64,000 nucleotides of DNA, from NCBI GenBank assembly GCA_002317175.1, contig DCJA01000018.1, forward strand, positions 35,688 to 99,687, read 5' to 3'. The position numbers and the translations under genes are program-made. The notes under the pieces are model-generated. The model did not search any database. It was not told the DNA's origin and was given only the letters and a program-made list of their open reading frames with translations. Positions 34,799 through 43,893 of this stretch are shown here, in pieces. This DNA comes from Lachnospiraceae bacterium UBA1712 (GTDB lineage Bacteria; Bacillota; Clostridia; Lachnospirales; Lachnospiraceae). Positions within the stretch are counted from its first letter, which is position 1. Every line of letters begins with the position of its first letter.

Positions 34799-35797
34799 CT
34801 ATAATACCAGCATGGCCATTCTAATTAAAAAGCCAAGAATGGTTATCATGCCAAATACTGTTACTCCATAGCCAACTACTCTTGGTTTGGATACCGGAGT
34901 TTCCCCCAGCACCTTGCCTGTCTGTCCATTGACCTGGAACTTATAATCTTTTCCAAGATAATTAAATACATACTCCCACACTGGAAGCAGCGCATAATCC
35001 ACAGCCAGCTTGGTTGGAACTATACTTTCCTGAGCCTGCGTTACTGTCGCATATCCAGAGACCGTCTCGCTAATCATTGCATGAGAATCTCTCTTTACCT
35101 TAGCCTCTGCACGTGGAGTCAGACTCTTTTCACCCATGTTGTATTTTTCTGCCATAAATCCTGACAGATACTTGTCCTGATGTTCCTCAAGCTCATGATA
35201 ATTATATGGTTCCAAAAGATCCATAAGCTTATCATCCATCTCAATGGAAGCATCAACCGGCACCTTATTGAAGTTGGCATTCATCTCTCTGATGATGTCA
35301 TAGTAAGAAGTCTCAGTATACTCATATCGACTGTCGGACCAGGTTCTGACCTTGGTTCCAACTGCGCGATAATTCATATCAGACTTATAGTCATACATAA
35401 AAAATGGTACATATGTACCTTCCATCTTATCGATACTGGCATTGGACAAAAAGCCCATTGGAGTAAATGGTCTCTTATCAAACTCCTTGTGAAGAAGTTC
35501 CTTAGCCTTATCCTTACTAATCTTAAATGGAATAATAAGGTGAGGAGTGAACTGTCCCTGAACTCTCTCATCCACAACCATATAGGTGCCGCAGCTTGGG
35601 CACTTTGTTGCTGATGTATGCTCCTTTAATTCAATTGGAGCACCACAGCTTGCACAGATTCTGCTACTTGGCACAATTGCCTGAGAATCTTCTATTTTTT
35701 CTTCTGAATCTAATGAATCACAGTGTGGACAACACATTGCTTTTTTGTCTGGATTATAGACAATATTTCCACCACAGTTTTTACATCTGAATAACAT
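34799..35797 (-). CDS. Double zinc-ribbon protein with C-terminal membrane helix
   Basis: 332 aa. Two rubredoxin-like zinc knuckles lie at residues 4-26 (CKNCGG ... CCPHCD) and 48-68 (CASCGAP ... KCPSCGT). The middle has LIIPFKISKDKAKELLHKEF and FVPFFMYDYKSD-like strands and the last 25 residues are a membrane helix. Such proteins are common in Lachnospiraceae beside TPM genes, as here; the function is not established. AGAGGGTAGAGT precedes the ATG at 35797. Confidence 0.8.
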   Translation of the reverse strand: MLFRCKNCGGNIVYNPDKKAMCCPHCDSLDSEEKIEDSQAIVPSSRICASCGAPIELKEHTSATKCPSCGTYMVVDERVQGQFTPHLIIPFKISKDKAKELLHKEFDKRPFTPMGFLSNASIDKMEGTYVPFFMYDYKSDMNYRAVGTKVRTWSDSRYEYTETSYYDIIREMNANFNKVPVDASIEMDDKLMDLLEPYNYHELEEHQDKYLSGFMAEKYNMGEKSLTPRAEAKVKRDSHAMISETVSGYATVTQAQESIVPTKLAVDYALLPVWEYVFNYLGKDYKFQVNGQTGKVLGETPVSKPRVVGYGVTVFGMITILGFLIRMAMLVL

Positions 35798-35846
35798 ACT
35801 CTACCCTCTTATTATGTGAGCCAAAACCCCCATGAACGAGCAATTA

Positions 35847-35916
35847 GGACCGTCCCCACTACATAGCTAGCGAGCCAAAAGGACCGTCCCCACTACACGG
35901 TACCGTCCCCACTACA
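35847..35916. repeat. Three copies of ACCGTCCCCACTACA, REP-like
   Basis: Copies begin at 35849, 35883 and 35902. The third overlaps the argS stop codon, and ACGGTACCGT forms a small palindrome. Short GC-rich motifs of this kind are often dispersed REP-type sequences; that class is inferred. Confidence 0.7.
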
Positions 35917-37675
35917 TTCTGTCAGGAGCTTCAAATCCTAATACACCGATACAGTCTTCAAGAACATTCTTGCAGATGACCAAAAGCGCAATGTAACTTG
36001 CCTGCTTAGCCTTATCTTCTTCTGCCATAATCTTTGTTTCGTGGTAGAAACCATTAAAGCAGTTTGCAAGGTCATATATATATGAGCAAATTCTGTTAGG
36101 AGCAAGCTCTTCGTAAGCTGATTCCATCATGGAAATGAACTTTGTAATCTCTAACATAAGATTTTTCTGCTGCTTTGATTCTGGTGCAAGAAGCTTCGCA
36201 TCAGCAACTACACCACCATTTGCTTCGTATTTTGCAAGAATCGACTTAATACGAACAATTGTATAGAGGATGTATGGACCTGTATCTCCTTCAAATGAAG
36301 TAAATTTATCAATATCAAATATATAATCCTTTGCAGGCTGATTTGATAAGTCACCATACTTAATAGCAGCCATAGCAATCTTCTTTGAAGTGCTTACTGC
36401 TTCTTCCTCTGAAAGTTCACGGCCATCACTCATTTTGGCATACATCTTATCGTTGATTTCCTCGATAAGCTTCTCAAGACGCATTACGCCACCTTCACGT
36501 GTCTTAAATGCGTGTCCGTCTTTTCCATTTACCGTACCAAATCCGATGTGACTAAGATCAGTTGTCTCATCTACAAGTTTAGTCTTCTTTGCACATCTGA
36601 ACACCTGCTCGAAGTAGAGATTCTGACGCTTGTCTGTAAGATAGATGATTCTGTCTGGCTTTATCGTATTCATACGATCAAGAATTGTTGCCAAATCAGT
36701 TGTGTTATATAAAGAAGCTCCATCTGACTTAAGAATCATACATGGTGGTACTTCCTTTGTATCTATTTCTTCCTTAACATCAACTACCAGTGCGCCCTCG
36801 CTGATGTAGGCATATCCACCATCCTTCATATCCTGAACCATTCCAGGAATAAGATCATGAACTGAGCTTTCACCATTCCAGAGTTCAAAATCAACTGCAA
36901 GATTGTCGTAGTTTTTCTTAAGGTCTGCAACTGAAATGTTCATAATGAGTTTCCAAAGAGCACGGTAACCTCTTACTCCGCTCTGGAGCTTAAAGGTGGC
37001 ATCCATTGCCTTAGCCTTATATTCTGGATCTTCCTTGCTCTTTCCAGATGCAGTAGGATATATCTCCTCAAGTTCTGTAACTGTTACAGGCGACTCTGTT
37101 GGATATTCGCCTTCAAAGCTATCATCAAAGAAAATGAGATCAGGCATCCTCTCCTTAATCTCTGTGATTACAAGACCCATCTGAAGTCCCCAGTCACCAA
37201 GGTGGATATCGCCAATTGCCTCATGTCCCATATAACGACAAAGATTCTTTACGCACTGTCCAATTACAGCACTACGAAGATGACCTACATGAAGTGGCTT
37301 TGCTACATTTGGTCCGCCGTAATCAATTACGATTTTCTTCTTATCTCCTGTTTCCAGTCCGAATTTGTCTGCGTTGCTCATCTGCTCTACATACTGAGCT
37401 AAAAACTCGTCTGACATATTCATATTCAAGAAACCAGGATTAACTGCCTCAACATCTTTAATAGCCTTACTGTCTGCAAGCTTGGCGGCTACCTCATTGG
37501 CAATCATAATAGGTGCCTTCTTATAAAGCTTAGCGCCTGCCATAGCTCCATTGCACTGGATTTCGCAAAGGTCTGGTCTGTTAGACCATGTAGCACGACC
37601 AAGATTTGCATCGTAGCCTGCTGCCTCAAATGCTTTCGCGATTTCCTTGCTGATAGAATCAAGTATTTTTTCCAT
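35912..37675 (-). CDS. argS: Arginyl-tRNA synthetase
   Basis: 587 aa. The N-terminal Arg-tRNA synthetase domain precedes the class I catalytic site with the HIGH motif as AKPLHVGHLRSAVIG near residue 125. LKSDGASLYNTTDLATILDR and IGFGTVNGKDGHAFKTREGG mark the core, and the C-terminal anticodon-binding domain ends with GFEAPDRM, the family's terminal motif. It charges tRNA-Arg. No T-box-like leader is evident in the 130 bp upstream. Confidence 0.96.
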   Translation of the reverse strand: MEKILDSISKEIAKAFEAAGYDANLGRATWSNRPDLCEIQCNGAMAGAKLYKKAPIMIANEVAAKLADSKAIKDVEAVNPGFLNMNMSDEFLAQYVEQMSNADKFGLETGDKKKIVIDYGGPNVAKPLHVGHLRSAVIGQCVKNLCRYMGHEAIGDIHLGDWGLQMGLVITEIKERMPDLIFFDDSFEGEYPTESPVTVTELEEIYPTASGKSKEDPEYKAKAMDATFKLQSGVRGYRALWKLIMNISVADLKKNYDNLAVDFELWNGESSVHDLIPGMVQDMKDGGYAYISEGALVVDVKEEIDTKEVPPCMILKSDGASLYNTTDLATILDRMNTIKPDRIIYLTDKRQNLYFEQVFRCAKKTKLVDETTDLSHIGFGTVNGKDGHAFKTREGGVMRLEKLIEEINDKMYAKMSDGRELSEEEAVSTSKKIAMAAIKYGDLSNQPAKDYIFDIDKFTSFEGDTGPYILYTIVRIKSILAKYEANGGVVADAKLLAPESKQQKNLMLEITKFISMMESAYEELAPNRICSYIYDLANCFNGFYHETKIMAEEDKAKQASYIALLVICKNVLEDCIGVLGFEAPDRM

Positions 37676-37806
37676 TTATCTCCAACTCCTTTACGTAGTC
37701 ATTTCTAATTATACGTAGTTACTTACTTTGCTTCTTAATAACTGTCCTGATAGGCAAAGTCATTTTTCAAAATAATTCAATATATTATACTCGTTTTGCT
37801 ACTCTT

Positions 37807-40800
37807 TTACAATGTCCAGTCCTGGAAGAAATGGTGTGCTTCGCGCTCTTCCATCTCTTCTCCCTGACGTCTCTTGTACTCACTTCTGGCCGCTATCGCA
37901 ATAAGAACAGCACCTGCAAGTAACAGATATACCCACCATGCAATACTCTTCCAGAATTCTCTTGACGCATATATACACTGTGCCACCAGCGTAATGGCTG
38001 CAAGCAGGAACCACTGCTTCTTTCTGGCCATATAAGCCCAGATGAGTAATCCCAGCATTACTATACCAAGGATTAGGGCATCCACAACCTTGCCACTTAC
38101 TATTGCGCTTTCTCCCTGTACAATAACGCTGACAATGGCCACTGCAAATGTAATCCAGCCCCAGACATCATCTGTGCTTTGTTTGTATACTACAAGCATA
38201 TTGAAAAGGCATACAGCCATAAATGCAACAATTATCCACTCTATCTTCCAGCCATCATACAATTCAAACCATGGCTGAATAATCCATGCTACTGCAACAG
38301 CAACTGAAGCCAGTGTTAAGGTCATTTTATTAACAAGGGCATTGCTGTCATCATTGTATCTCTTATAAAAACTCAGGATGTATATTGCAAGCATCATAAT
38401 TGCGCAGAATATCCAACGCTCAGTACCTGTAGTTGCAATGGCAAAAACAGGAATGATTCCTGACACGTTGACCATGTCATCTGCTATTGTCTTATCCTGA
38501 TCATTGTCCCAAAGTCTGTGAAGTGCAAAGCCTGCTATCATTACTACTACAAATACAAGCAGCCACCATGGATCAGGCATGTCAAGTGCAAACAAAAGCA
38601 GATATATCTGAACTATTGGAAGGAAAGCCCAGACTGACATATTCTTGGCATGCAGATATATAAGATATGCCACCCCACAAAGTGCTGCAAGAATAAAGAT
38701 TCCCTTTGCCTCATACGAGAAAGCCAGACACGAGAATCCAACCATGGCAAAACCAGTTTCAGCAATAAGGCATCTCTTATCCTTCAGATATGCCACCACA
38801 AAGAGCGCTATCATTCCAGCCAGATAGATAACCAGTTTAAATGTACTAATTACTTCATCTTCCGAATACGAATAACCCTCAATAGAAGCAAACTCAGCCA
38901 GGAACGAAACAGCTATTGCCACCAGCCATACAAATATATAAACATCCTTATGCTTTCTCCATACTATGGATACCAACGCAACTGCTGCCATGCCAAAAAT
39001 GATAAACCACTCTGTTTTGAATTCTCTTGGTATATCAAAGAATGGCTGAACAGAGCACACAAACATTGCCCAGTTAATAGCTGCTGTAAGGATAAGTCTG
39101 TCCACAAGATAGTTGCTTCTCTTATAAAAGCTTGCTATATATGCTGCCAGTAAAAGTAGTGTTATGAACAACATTGCATCACTTGAAGATATTCTTTCAA
39201 TCGCATAATACAGCAGGATAGAACTTCCAATGCTTATCCAGTCTATACGTGTTCCTGCTTCATCCGTAGTAACTATGTTCTTATAGATTAATCGTCCAGC
39301 TATCACACTTAAGATCACAAGCCCCCACATAATAACAGCTACGATTGCATCATATTCATCAGCTTCAAAACGTCCACAGATATAAGCAATACTTGTGAAA
39401 AATGTAGCCGAAGAAATAAATGCTTTTCTGGTGTCACCACTGATATGCTCAAGCAGATAGAGAATTGCAGCAGTGATAAGCAACATAATGCCTGTAGGCT
39501 CTTTTCCACTAAAGAAATCTATAAATTCAGTAAACATTACCAGTAGCAGAGTCAGTTCACTGAACCAGGAAACACATTCCTTAATTTTCTTGTCGTAGAC
39601 ATCTCGCTTCTTCATCACAAGAACAAGCGCATATATAATCAGGAAAATGATTAAGCTTATATTCATTCGCTGGAAAAAGTATTCAACAAATCTTATAGAT
39701 GCACCAAATGCTACAATTGCAAATCCTGTTGCAATAATTCCAGTAATTCTTGAGCCCTTAAGCTCCGTGGCAAGCTTCTCTGTAATTACCATATACAGGC
39801 GCCAAATGGTTACCGCCAGATTGATAAGAGCCATAACCATTAATGCAATAAATGGCCAGATATTCTCAGCAATATTCGCGCTGCTGTTATCCAACAGATA
39901 AAATAAAGCTAAAATCAATACTGCCACATTGTAGATATAGCTGATTGTCACAAAGCTGCTGCCAATGACATCAATATCCAATCTGTATTCAACCAGCTGA
40001 ATATACGCCAGCGAAATAAGCATAACTATTCCTAAGCTGATCGTCACCGGTATTACGTCATCAAATACAAATGCTGTTCCAAGGAAAACTGCTAAAAGAG
40101 TGAAATAATATCCCAACATACCAAGTATTTTGGTTCTATAGATAAGTCCACCAGCTATCAGACAAAATGCGGTGATCAGCGAAGATATACACCACAGCAT
40201 CAGCTGACCTTCACCCTCCAGGCTGTAATATGGTCCATACCAGCCAAAATATCCAGCTGCCAGGTTAATAACTGCCAGGAACGCACTTCCCAATATAAAT
40301 AAAGTAATACTTGTATTTCTAAGCTTAAGCTTCTTCTCTGCAATAAATGCGCCACCATAGAATACTGCTACGGCGCCAAGCAATACTGATATCTTGCCAA
40401 ATGCAGGTAAAATGTTCCATGTTGTTGTAGCAAAAATAGCACCTGCTGTAAGAACAAGGAGGATACCTATACCAAAGAGAATCACGCCAGAAGGTATAGC
40501 TGACTTCTCTTTTTTGCGAGTCTTTGCTTCTGTTCGTGTAACTGCGCTGACTGAATCGATTGCCTTCACCTGATCTGCCCTATCATATGAAGCCTCTTCT
40601 ACAGCTTGTGCTGCTATTCCAGTTGAAGCTATTTCCTCATGCAGATCTGCTTTACTTGATATGTTCTCATCAGCATTTGCATTTGTATCGGCAACACCAC
40701 CTTGAACTGTGCTGTTTGCCATTTCAGCTACACTTACACCAAATACAACAGATTCTGCACTAGCATCTTCTGCCATGGTTGATACTTTTTCTGCAACCGC

Positions 40801-41040
40801 TTCTGTGCCCTGCTCGGCTGCTGAGGTCGATACTTTCTGCTCAGCTGCTACGCTTACATTTTCTCTTGCACTCCTTAGCGCCTTCTGAAGTGCTCCATTC
40901 TGCTTTCTGTATTCTTCCAGCAGTTTTTCTTTTGACTCCAGTGTCTGAACAAGTCTCTTATATTTCTTGGATTTAACAATCAATAGTATTCCCAGCACTA
41001 TTGGTGACAGTAACCAGACAAAAACTAGTATTTCCAACAT
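37807..41040 (-). CDS. Very large polytopic membrane protein (DUF2157-like core)
   Basis: 1077 aa with about 25-30 membrane helices. Residue 1-20 is a membrane segment, followed by a coiled coil (VQTLESKEKLLEEYRKQNGA) and an Ala/Glu/Val-rich linker to about 180. The hydrophobic body then begins SGVILFGIGILLVLTAGAIF, resembling DUF2157-type proteins. No transporter or enzyme signature is visible. The C-terminus is charged. Similar giants occur in Lachnospiraceae; the function is unknown. It is a single gene, divergent from the HD hydrolase gene. Confidence 0.75.
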   Translation of the reverse strand: MLEILVFVWLLSPIVLGILLIVKSKKYKRLVQTLESKEKLLEEYRKQNGALQKALRSARENVSVAAEQKVSTSAAEQGTEAVAEKVSTMAEDASAESVVFGVSVAEMANSTVQGGVADTNANADENISSKADLHEEIASTGIAAQAVEEASYDRADQVKAIDSVSAVTRTEAKTRKKEKSAIPSGVILFGIGILLVLTAGAIFATTTWNILPAFGKISVLLGAVAVFYGGAFIAEKKLKLRNTSITLFILGSAFLAVINLAAGYFGWYGPYYSLEGEGQLMLWCISSLITAFCLIAGGLIYRTKILGMLGYYFTLLAVFLGTAFVFDDVIPVTISLGIVMLISLAYIQLVEYRLDIDVIGSSFVTISYIYNVAVLILALFYLLDNSSANIAENIWPFIALMVMALINLAVTIWRLYMVITEKLATELKGSRITGIIATGFAIVAFGASIRFVEYFFQRMNISLIIFLIIYALVLVMKKRDVYDKKIKECVSWFSELTLLLVMFTEFIDFFSGKEPTGIMLLITAAILYLLEHISGDTRKAFISSATFFTSIAYICGRFEADEYDAIVAVIMWGLVILSVIAGRLIYKNIVTTDEAGTRIDWISIGSSILLYYAIERISSSDAMLFITLLLLAAYIASFYKRSNYLVDRLILTAAINWAMFVCSVQPFFDIPREFKTEWFIIFGMAAVALVSIVWRKHKDVYIFVWLVAIAVSFLAEFASIEGYSYSEDEVISTFKLVIYLAGMIALFVVAYLKDKRCLIAETGFAMVGFSCLAFSYEAKGIFILAALCGVAYLIYLHAKNMSVWAFLPIVQIYLLLFALDMPDPWWLLVFVVVMIAGFALHRLWDNDQDKTIADDMVNVSGIIPVFAIATTGTERWIFCAIMMLAIYILSFYKRYNDDSNALVNKMTLTLASVAVAVAWIIQPWFELYDGWKIEWIIVAFMAVCLFNMLVVYKQSTDDVWGWITFAVAIVSVIVQGESAIVSGKVVDALILGIVMLGLLIWAYMARKKQWFLLAAITLVAQCIYASREFWKSIAWWVYLLLAGAVLIAIAARSEYKRRQGEEMEEREAHHFFQDWTL

Positions 41041-41157
41041 TTTCTTTCTCCTTCAAGTTCGCAAACATTCCAACAATAACGATGCTCGCTATTCCCCCTG
41101 CGCTTTCAATGACGAGAGCACATTTTCAACTCTTGATTATACCATTTTTATGATATT

Positions 41158-41168
41158 GTTGCTATAAT
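41158..41168 (+). promoter_or_regulatory. Extended -10 promoter for the HD-hydrolase/queH pair
   Basis: TTGCTATAAT (TGn plus TATAAT at 41163-41168) lies about 65 bp before ATG 41234; the -35 is weak. Confidence 0.45.
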
Positions 41169-41233
41169 ATGCGCATAAACTTATAGTTACTCGCAAGTAT
41201 ACAGACAGTCAGGCACGAGCCTTATAAGGAGTC

Positions 41234-41827
41234 ATGATGGACAAACGTATCAAAGAACAACTTGATTTTCTACTTGAAATAGATAAAGAGAAACTGATTA
41301 CCAGGCAGACCAGCCTATCCAATCATGGTCGCAAGGAAAATGACGCAGAACATGCATGGCATATGGCCATAGCTGCCTATCTGCTTCAGGAATATTCCAA
41401 TGAGCCAATTGATATTGCTAAAACTATGATTATGTGTCTTATTCACGATATCGTAGAAATCGATGCAGGTGATACCTACTGTTATGATGAGGAAGCCAAG
41501 AAGACTCAGTCTCTGCGTGAAGAAGCAGCCAAAGAAAGAATCTATTCACTTCTTCCAGCCGATCAGAAAGAGAAGTTAACTGCTTTGTTTGATGAGTTTG
41601 AGAACTGGTCATCTCCTGAAGCTAAGTTTGCTCACGCCATGGATAATATCCAGCCACTGATACTTAACAACAGCAACGGAGGCTCTGATTGGAAGGAACA
41701 TGGTGTTACTGCCAAACAGGTCTATGTAAGACAATCTCAGACCAAACGCGGTTCTGAGAAATTATATGAAGTAACTGATGAAATAATCCAAAAGAATGTA
41801 AGTGATGGTAATATACCAGCAGAATAA
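41234..41827 (+). CDS. HD-domain phosphohydrolase (YfbR-like 5'-deoxynucleotidase family)
   Basis: 197 aa. The metal site is spread over ENDAEHAWHMAIAAYLL near residue 37, CLIHDIVEIDAGD near residue 77 and HAMDNIQPLIL near residue 137, the H...HD...D pattern of HD hydrolases. The nearest relatives dephosphorylate deoxynucleoside monophosphates. AAGGAG precedes the ATG. The next gene, queH, follows after 65 bp on the same strand; no functional tie is obvious. Confidence 0.85.
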   Translation: MMDKRIKEQLDFLLEIDKEKLITRQTSLSNHGRKENDAEHAWHMAIAAYLLQEYSNEPIDIAKTMIMCLIHDIVEIDAGDTYCYDEEAKKTQSLREEAAKERIYSLLPADQKEKLTALFDEFENWSSPEAKFAHAMDNIQPLILNNSNGGSDWKEHGVTAKQVYVRQSQTKRGSEKLYEVTDEIIQKNVSDGNIPAE

Positions 41828-41892
41828 TAATACTACTCCAAACGGTATATATTTTCCTAAACAAAGACAGGCTATATCTGAAGTACAAACAT

Positions 41893-42606
41893 ATGAATAA
41901 CAGAAACTACAATAAAGAAATGGAAAACATCATAACGAATCTTGGCGAAAAGGTGCCCAGTCTGCTGCTTCACAGCTGCTGCGCGCCCTGTTCTAGTGCC
42001 TGTCTTGAGAAGCTGGCTCCATACTTTGATGTGACAGTTCTTTATTACAATCCCAATATCACCAATCCAGAGGAATACAATAAACGTCTCGAAGAGGAAA
42101 GACGCTTCATTGAACAGATAAATAACCAGATGGGATTTTATAGCAAATGCTCCGACACAGCAGAAACTGATATCGATATCGTCAATAACGTTAATGACAC
42201 CTCTGGCAGCTCTGTCATTCCTTTCCATCCCATAAAGCTTATTGATGGCCGATATGAGCCTTCTGAGTTTTTTGATATTGCAAAGGGCCTTGAGAAATGC
42301 CCTGAAGGTGGAGAACGCTGTTTTAAATGCTACGAACTCCGTCTACGCGAAGCTGCCATTGCTGCGCTTAATGGTAACTATGACTATTTCACAACCACAC
42401 TCACTATTAGTCCACTCAAAAATGCCAGCAAGTTAAATGAAATCGGTGAAGCACTAGCCGCAGAATATCAGATTGCATTTCTCCCGTCTGATTTCAAGAA
42501 AAAAGACGGTTACAAACGTTCCATTGCTCTTTCCAATGAATACAATCTGTACCGCCAAAATTTCTGTGGATGTATATATAGTCAGGTCAACTCTCAGCAA
42601 GTGTGA
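41893..42606 (+). CDS. queH: Epoxyqueuosine reductase QueH
   Basis: 237 aa. The paired cysteines LLHSCCAPCSSACLEKL near residue 28, YYNPNITNPEEYNKRLEEE, RCFKCYELRLREAA near residue 138, FTTTLTISPLKNASKLNEIG and the terminal YRQNFCGCIYS are the QueH (former DUF208) set that holds a 4Fe-4S cluster and adjacent metal. It performs the last step of queuosine formation in tRNA. No other queuosine gene is nearby. Confidence 0.92.
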   Translation: MNNRNYNKEMENIITNLGEKVPSLLLHSCCAPCSSACLEKLAPYFDVTVLYYNPNITNPEEYNKRLEEERRFIEQINNQMGFYSKCSDTAETDIDIVNNVNDTSGSSVIPFHPIKLIDGRYEPSEFFDIAKGLEKCPEGGERCFKCYELRLREAAIAALNGNYDYFTTTLTISPLKNASKLNEIGEALAAEYQIAFLPSDFKKKDGYKRSIALSNEYNLYRQNFCGCIYSQVNSQQV

Positions 42607-42621
42607 TATCTGCCAGCCTTT

Positions 42622-43431
42622 CTATTTTTGAAGCAGATGACCTGATACCCTCAGTGCTGCCACATTCCAGCTGTCATCATACTGAACATCAAGATAGGTA
42701 ATATACAATCTTGTATTCTCATCTGCATCAACCATATCTACTCCATATATCGTAGTTGTTTTTGTAGTCTCATTAGCAGCCTTAAATCTCTCAAGAAAAT
42801 CCGCTATTTCTTCTCGAAGATCCACGGTAGTACACAACTGCCCATCTATCACAATCTCGACATTTTCAAGGTCAGCCAGTCCATCCACCCCAGTTGCCGC
42901 ATTTACATCAAATCCCGCAATAGTTTTATAGCCCTCAACATCTATAAATGAATTATCAGAGTTAAGGTAACCATACTTCTTGAAATCTCTGAATACATAT
43001 TCATTTACAGTCATACCAAGCATGGATATAGCCGTCTGGTCATCCTGACTCAGCACTTCGTCAACAGCATCCTCACCATCAGTTTCCAACATGGTTTTGT
43101 AAGCAACTACTATTTCCTTCTTCTCATCATCAGTATATTCTTTGTCCTGATTAGCAATATAATCAAGCACGATTTCTTTGTCTGTGCGCTGCACCTTATC
43201 TTCCTTGTCTTTGCCTGGAATCAGCAGAACCAGCAGAAGTACTATTGCCAGAATAATCCCCAGTACTGTTCCAATAAACATAAACAGCTTTTTATATCTC
43301 TTAAGTTGCTTTGCTCTGCGTCTCTGCGCATTTCCTGGTCTCTGTGAACCAGAAGGTCTTTGTGTTCCACCTGGTCTCTGTGAGCTTCCCACTCTCGTGC
43401 TATTTCCTGTTCTCATCGAATTATTTGCCAT
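42622..43431 (-). CDS. Membrane-anchored protein of unknown function
   Basis: 269 aa. The N-terminal 45 residues are a basic low-complexity tail with four imperfect SQRPGG-type repeats, then a membrane helix (LFMFIGTVLGIILAIVLLLV) at about 49-70. The extracytoplasmic part has TDKEIVLDYIANQDKEYTDD and a DUF-like alpha/beta domain (ATGVDGLADLENVEIVIDGQ). No enzyme motif is seen. It is convergent with queH. Confidence 0.65.
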   Translation of the reverse strand: MANNSMRTGNSTRVGSSQRPGGTQRPSGSQRPGNAQRRRAKQLKRYKKLFMFIGTVLGIILAIVLLLVLLIPGKDKEDKVQRTDKEIVLDYIANQDKEYTDDEKKEIVVAYKTMLETDGEDAVDEVLSQDDQTAISMLGMTVNEYVFRDFKKYGYLNSDNSFIDVEGYKTIAGFDVNAATGVDGLADLENVEIVIDGQLCTTVDLREEIADFLERFKAANETTKTTTIYGVDMVDADENTRLYITYLDVQYDDSWNVAALRVSGHLLQK

Positions 43432-43458
43432 CTCATTTCCCCAATTTCATAAAAATAA

Positions 43459-43488
43459 GGCATAACCACAATCCTCTGTGATTATGCC
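43459..43488 (-). terminator. Terminator after the PqqD-like gene
   Basis: GGCATAACCACA pairs with TGTGATTATGCC around ATCCTC; minus-strand T-rich run follows, 17 bp after the stop. Confidence 0.8.
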
Positions 43489-43505
43489 CTACCTATATTT
43501 TAATA

Positions 43506-43853
43506 CTATTTTACAAATTCTACAAATCCATAGCTTACAAGAGTCTTATAATACTGCACCACTCTGTTATAAAGTGGTTCAGCTTTCTCACCAAACTCCT
43601 CTTTGATAAGCGCTGCTATAGCCATGATGTCTCTATTTCCATCCATCAGAGGCCATATAAAATTACCCATGTCATCCAGATGTATCTGCGATACCCTCGG
43701 CTTTTTCCACAGCTTCTGCGCTATGTAATTGAACAGCCCTGTGTTCTCCTGGAAAATGGTAACCTTTCCGTCCACTATCTCATATTTAAGACCTGCGGCT
43801 GGAACAGGAATGAATTCCAGGTAATTTGCAGAAGTATCATTTTGCTTGCTCAT
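43506..43853 (-). CDS. PqqD-like peptide-chaperone protein
   Basis: 115 aa from ATG 43853 (MSKQNDTSANYLEF), with CGGAGATTACT upstream; a longer reading would run into the OPT gene. KKPRVSQIHLDDMGNFIWPL then MDGNRDIMAIAALIKEEFGE is the PqqD winged-helix pattern. PqqD proteins bind precursor peptides for radical-SAM maturases, but none is in the window. The gene lies 40 bp after an OPT-family oligopeptide transporter on the same strand, so a role linked to peptide uptake is possible. That is inference. Confidence 0.75.
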   Translation of the reverse strand: MSKQNDTSANYLEFIPVPAAGLKYEIVDGKVTIFQENTGLFNYIAQKLWKKPRVSQIHLDDMGNFIWPLMDGNRDIMAIAALIKEEFGEKAEPLYNRVVQYYKTLVSYGFVEFVK

Positions 43854-43893
43854 AGTAATCTCCGTTTCGGCAAAGGCCGAAATCTGTGCTTCT

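Noticed and set aside
37676..37806. T-box leader upstream of argS
   Set aside because: The 130 bp lack the conserved T-box sequence and a terminator/antiterminator pair.
41872..42228. 118-codon minus-strand frame
   Set aside because: Lies opposite queH, which has full family motifs.
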